Shown piece after piece: positions 63,151-64,000 of a DNA stretch of 64,000 nt. Positions within the stretch are counted from its first letter, which is position 1. Every line of letters starts with the position of its first letter. The stretch covers positions 3,162,001 to 3,226,000 of the forward strand of contig OY970387.1 of NCBI GenBank assembly GCA_963719485.1, in the 5' to 3' direction. Made by a program: the position numbers and the translations under genes. Under the pieces are notes generated by a model. That model worked only from the letters and a program-made list of their open reading frames with translations. It searched no databases and had not been told where the DNA came from. This stretch comes from Bog-473 sp963719485 (GTDB lineage Bacteria; Actinomycetota; Acidimicrobiia; Acidimicrobiales; RAAP-2).

Positions 63151-64000
63151 GTGCCGTTTGTGGTGGTCGTCGGCCAGGGCTACGTCGGACTGCCGCTCGC
63201 TCTTCGGGCTGTGGAGGTCGGGCACCGAGTGGTGGGCTTCGACACCGATGAGGCGCGTACGGACAGGCTGGCCGCGGGAGACTCCTACATCGACGACGCC
63301 CCCGCGGCGCAGCTCAAGGCTGCGCTGGCTACCGGTCGGTACGTGGCGACGCGGGATGAAATGGCGTGCGAGGGATTCGACGTGGCTCTCATCACGGTGC
63401 CGACCCCGTTGAAGGAAGGGGTGCCCGACCTGTCTTTCATCGAGGATGCCGGAGCCATGCTGGCCCGCCACCTTCACTCCGGGGCGACTGTCGTCCTCGA
63501 ATCCACCACCTACCCGGGAACCACCGTTGAGCTGCTGGTCCCGATCCTCGAAGCAGGCTCCGGGTTAGTGGCTGGAGATGACTTTCACGTCGGCTACAGC
63601 CCCGAGCGCATCGATCCCGGTAACCCTACCTGGGGGCTGGTCAACACACCGAAAGTGGTGTCGGGCATCGATGCCATGTCGCTGGCATCGGTGCAGTCCT
63701 TTTATGACGGCCTCGTCCAGTCAACCGTGGCGGTTACCCGGACCCAGGAAGCCGAGCTCGTCAAACTGATCGAAAACACGTATCGCCACGTGAACGTCGC
63801 TCTGGTAAACGAGCTCGCCATGTTTGCGTCGGACCTCGGCATTGACATTTGGGAATCCCTGAACGCCGCCGGGACGAAACCGTTTGGATTCACCCGATTC
63901 AACCCCGGACCGGGCGTCGGCGGACACTGCCTTCCGGTGGACCCGAGCTATCTGTCGTGGCAAGTGAAGCGGCGCGCCGGTCAAGCCTTCCGCTTCGTTG
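63151..64000 (+). CDS. UDP-sugar 6-dehydrogenase (UDP-GlcNAc/UDP-glucose type), cut by window end
   Basis: First 283 codons; GTG 63151 has AAAGGAG six bases upstream. VVVVGQGYVGLPLALRAVEVGHRVVGFD binds NAD, then TVPTPLKEGVPDLSF, ESTTYPGTT, GYSPERIDPGNPTWGLVNTPKVVSG, KLIENTYRHVNVALVNEL and the nucleophile Cys in GPGVGGHCLPVDPSYL. NPTW and GGHC(L/I)PVDP favour the WbpA/UDP-GlcNAc branch over Ugd. It oxidises C6 to a carboxylate, giving an acidic sugar for the glycan. Confidence 0.9.
   Translation, partial: MPFVVVVGQGYVGLPLALRAVEVGHRVVGFDTDEARTDRLAAGDSYIDDAPAAQLKAALATGRYVATRDEMACEGFDVALITVPTPLKEGVPDLSFIEDAGAMLARHLHSGATVVLESTTYPGTTVELLVPILEAGSGLVAGDDFHVGYSPERIDPGNPTWGLVNTPKVVSGIDAMSLASVQSFYDGLVQSTVAVTRTQEAELVKLIENTYRHVNVALVNELAMFASDLGIDIWESLNAAGTKPFGFTRFNPGPGVGGHCLPVDPSYLSWQVKRRAGQAFRFV

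Overview
The window reads as a chromosomal segment of a GC-rich actinobacterium, most likely of the Acidimicrobiia or a neighbouring deep lineage. This is inferred from the mycothiol-type ligase (MshC), the F420-dependent NADP reductase, the InhA-type enoyl-ACP reductase, the thrS-HIT gene pair, abundant GTG/TTG starts and ATGA/GTGA overlaps. No rRNA, tRNA or CRISPR array was seen.

Layout. (1) 0.1-2.2 kb: a minus-strand pair of a polytopic membrane protein and a lipoprotein with a pilin-like head. (2) 2.3-7.6 kb: lipid and CoA metabolism (nitronate monooxygenase, enoyl-CoA hydratase, dienoyl-CoA-reductase-like SDR) and a frameshifted ABC exporter. (3) 7.7-23.3 kb: a type IV pilus locus with pilB, pilC, three minor pilins (two carrying very large extracellular parts), major pilin pilA with its own promoter, pilT, a DUF429 gene, a second membrane protein plus pilin pair, prepilin peptidase pilD, a GT87-type glycosyltransferase, and a decayed second pilD. 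(4) 24.4-29.4 kb: an operon of secreted proteins with SipW/TasA (camelysin)-type N-termini, Ig-like domains and a beta-solenoid, probably surface fibres. (5) 29.5-35.4 kb: tyrosine recombinase, a large polyprenyl-phosphate sugar transferase, and an AAA ATPase flanked by repeats and AT-rich DNA, which looks like an accessory islet. (6) 35.4-46.1 kb: housekeeping genes (fabI, fno, mshC, thrS, HIT), two back-to-back toxin-antitoxin modules, a secreted phosphoesterase and a LysR regulator. (7) 46.2-49.6 kb: envelope proteins (DUF4012, a LAxTG sortase substrate, a Tat-exported protein). (8) 50.3-64 kb: a surface-glycan cluster. It holds a complete PglF-PglD-PglE-PglC-like set, the enzymes that make N,N'-diacetylbacillosamine and load it on undecaprenyl phosphate, then glycosyltransferases, a polysaccharide deacetylase, an epimerase and a UDP-sugar dehydrogenase cut by the window end.

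How it fits together: most of the window builds the cell surface, namely pili with possible adhesive tips, secreted fibres, sortase and Tat proteins, and glycans. The most unusual feature is a repeated module, a GT-C-like membrane protein next to a pilin-like protein. It occurs at both ends of the pilus region, and in one copy the pilin head sits on a lipoprotein anchor instead of a pilin helix. I infer that these membrane proteins may glycosylate or otherwise handle their partner pilins. Three genes carry single-base frameshifts that could be assembly errors or real decay.
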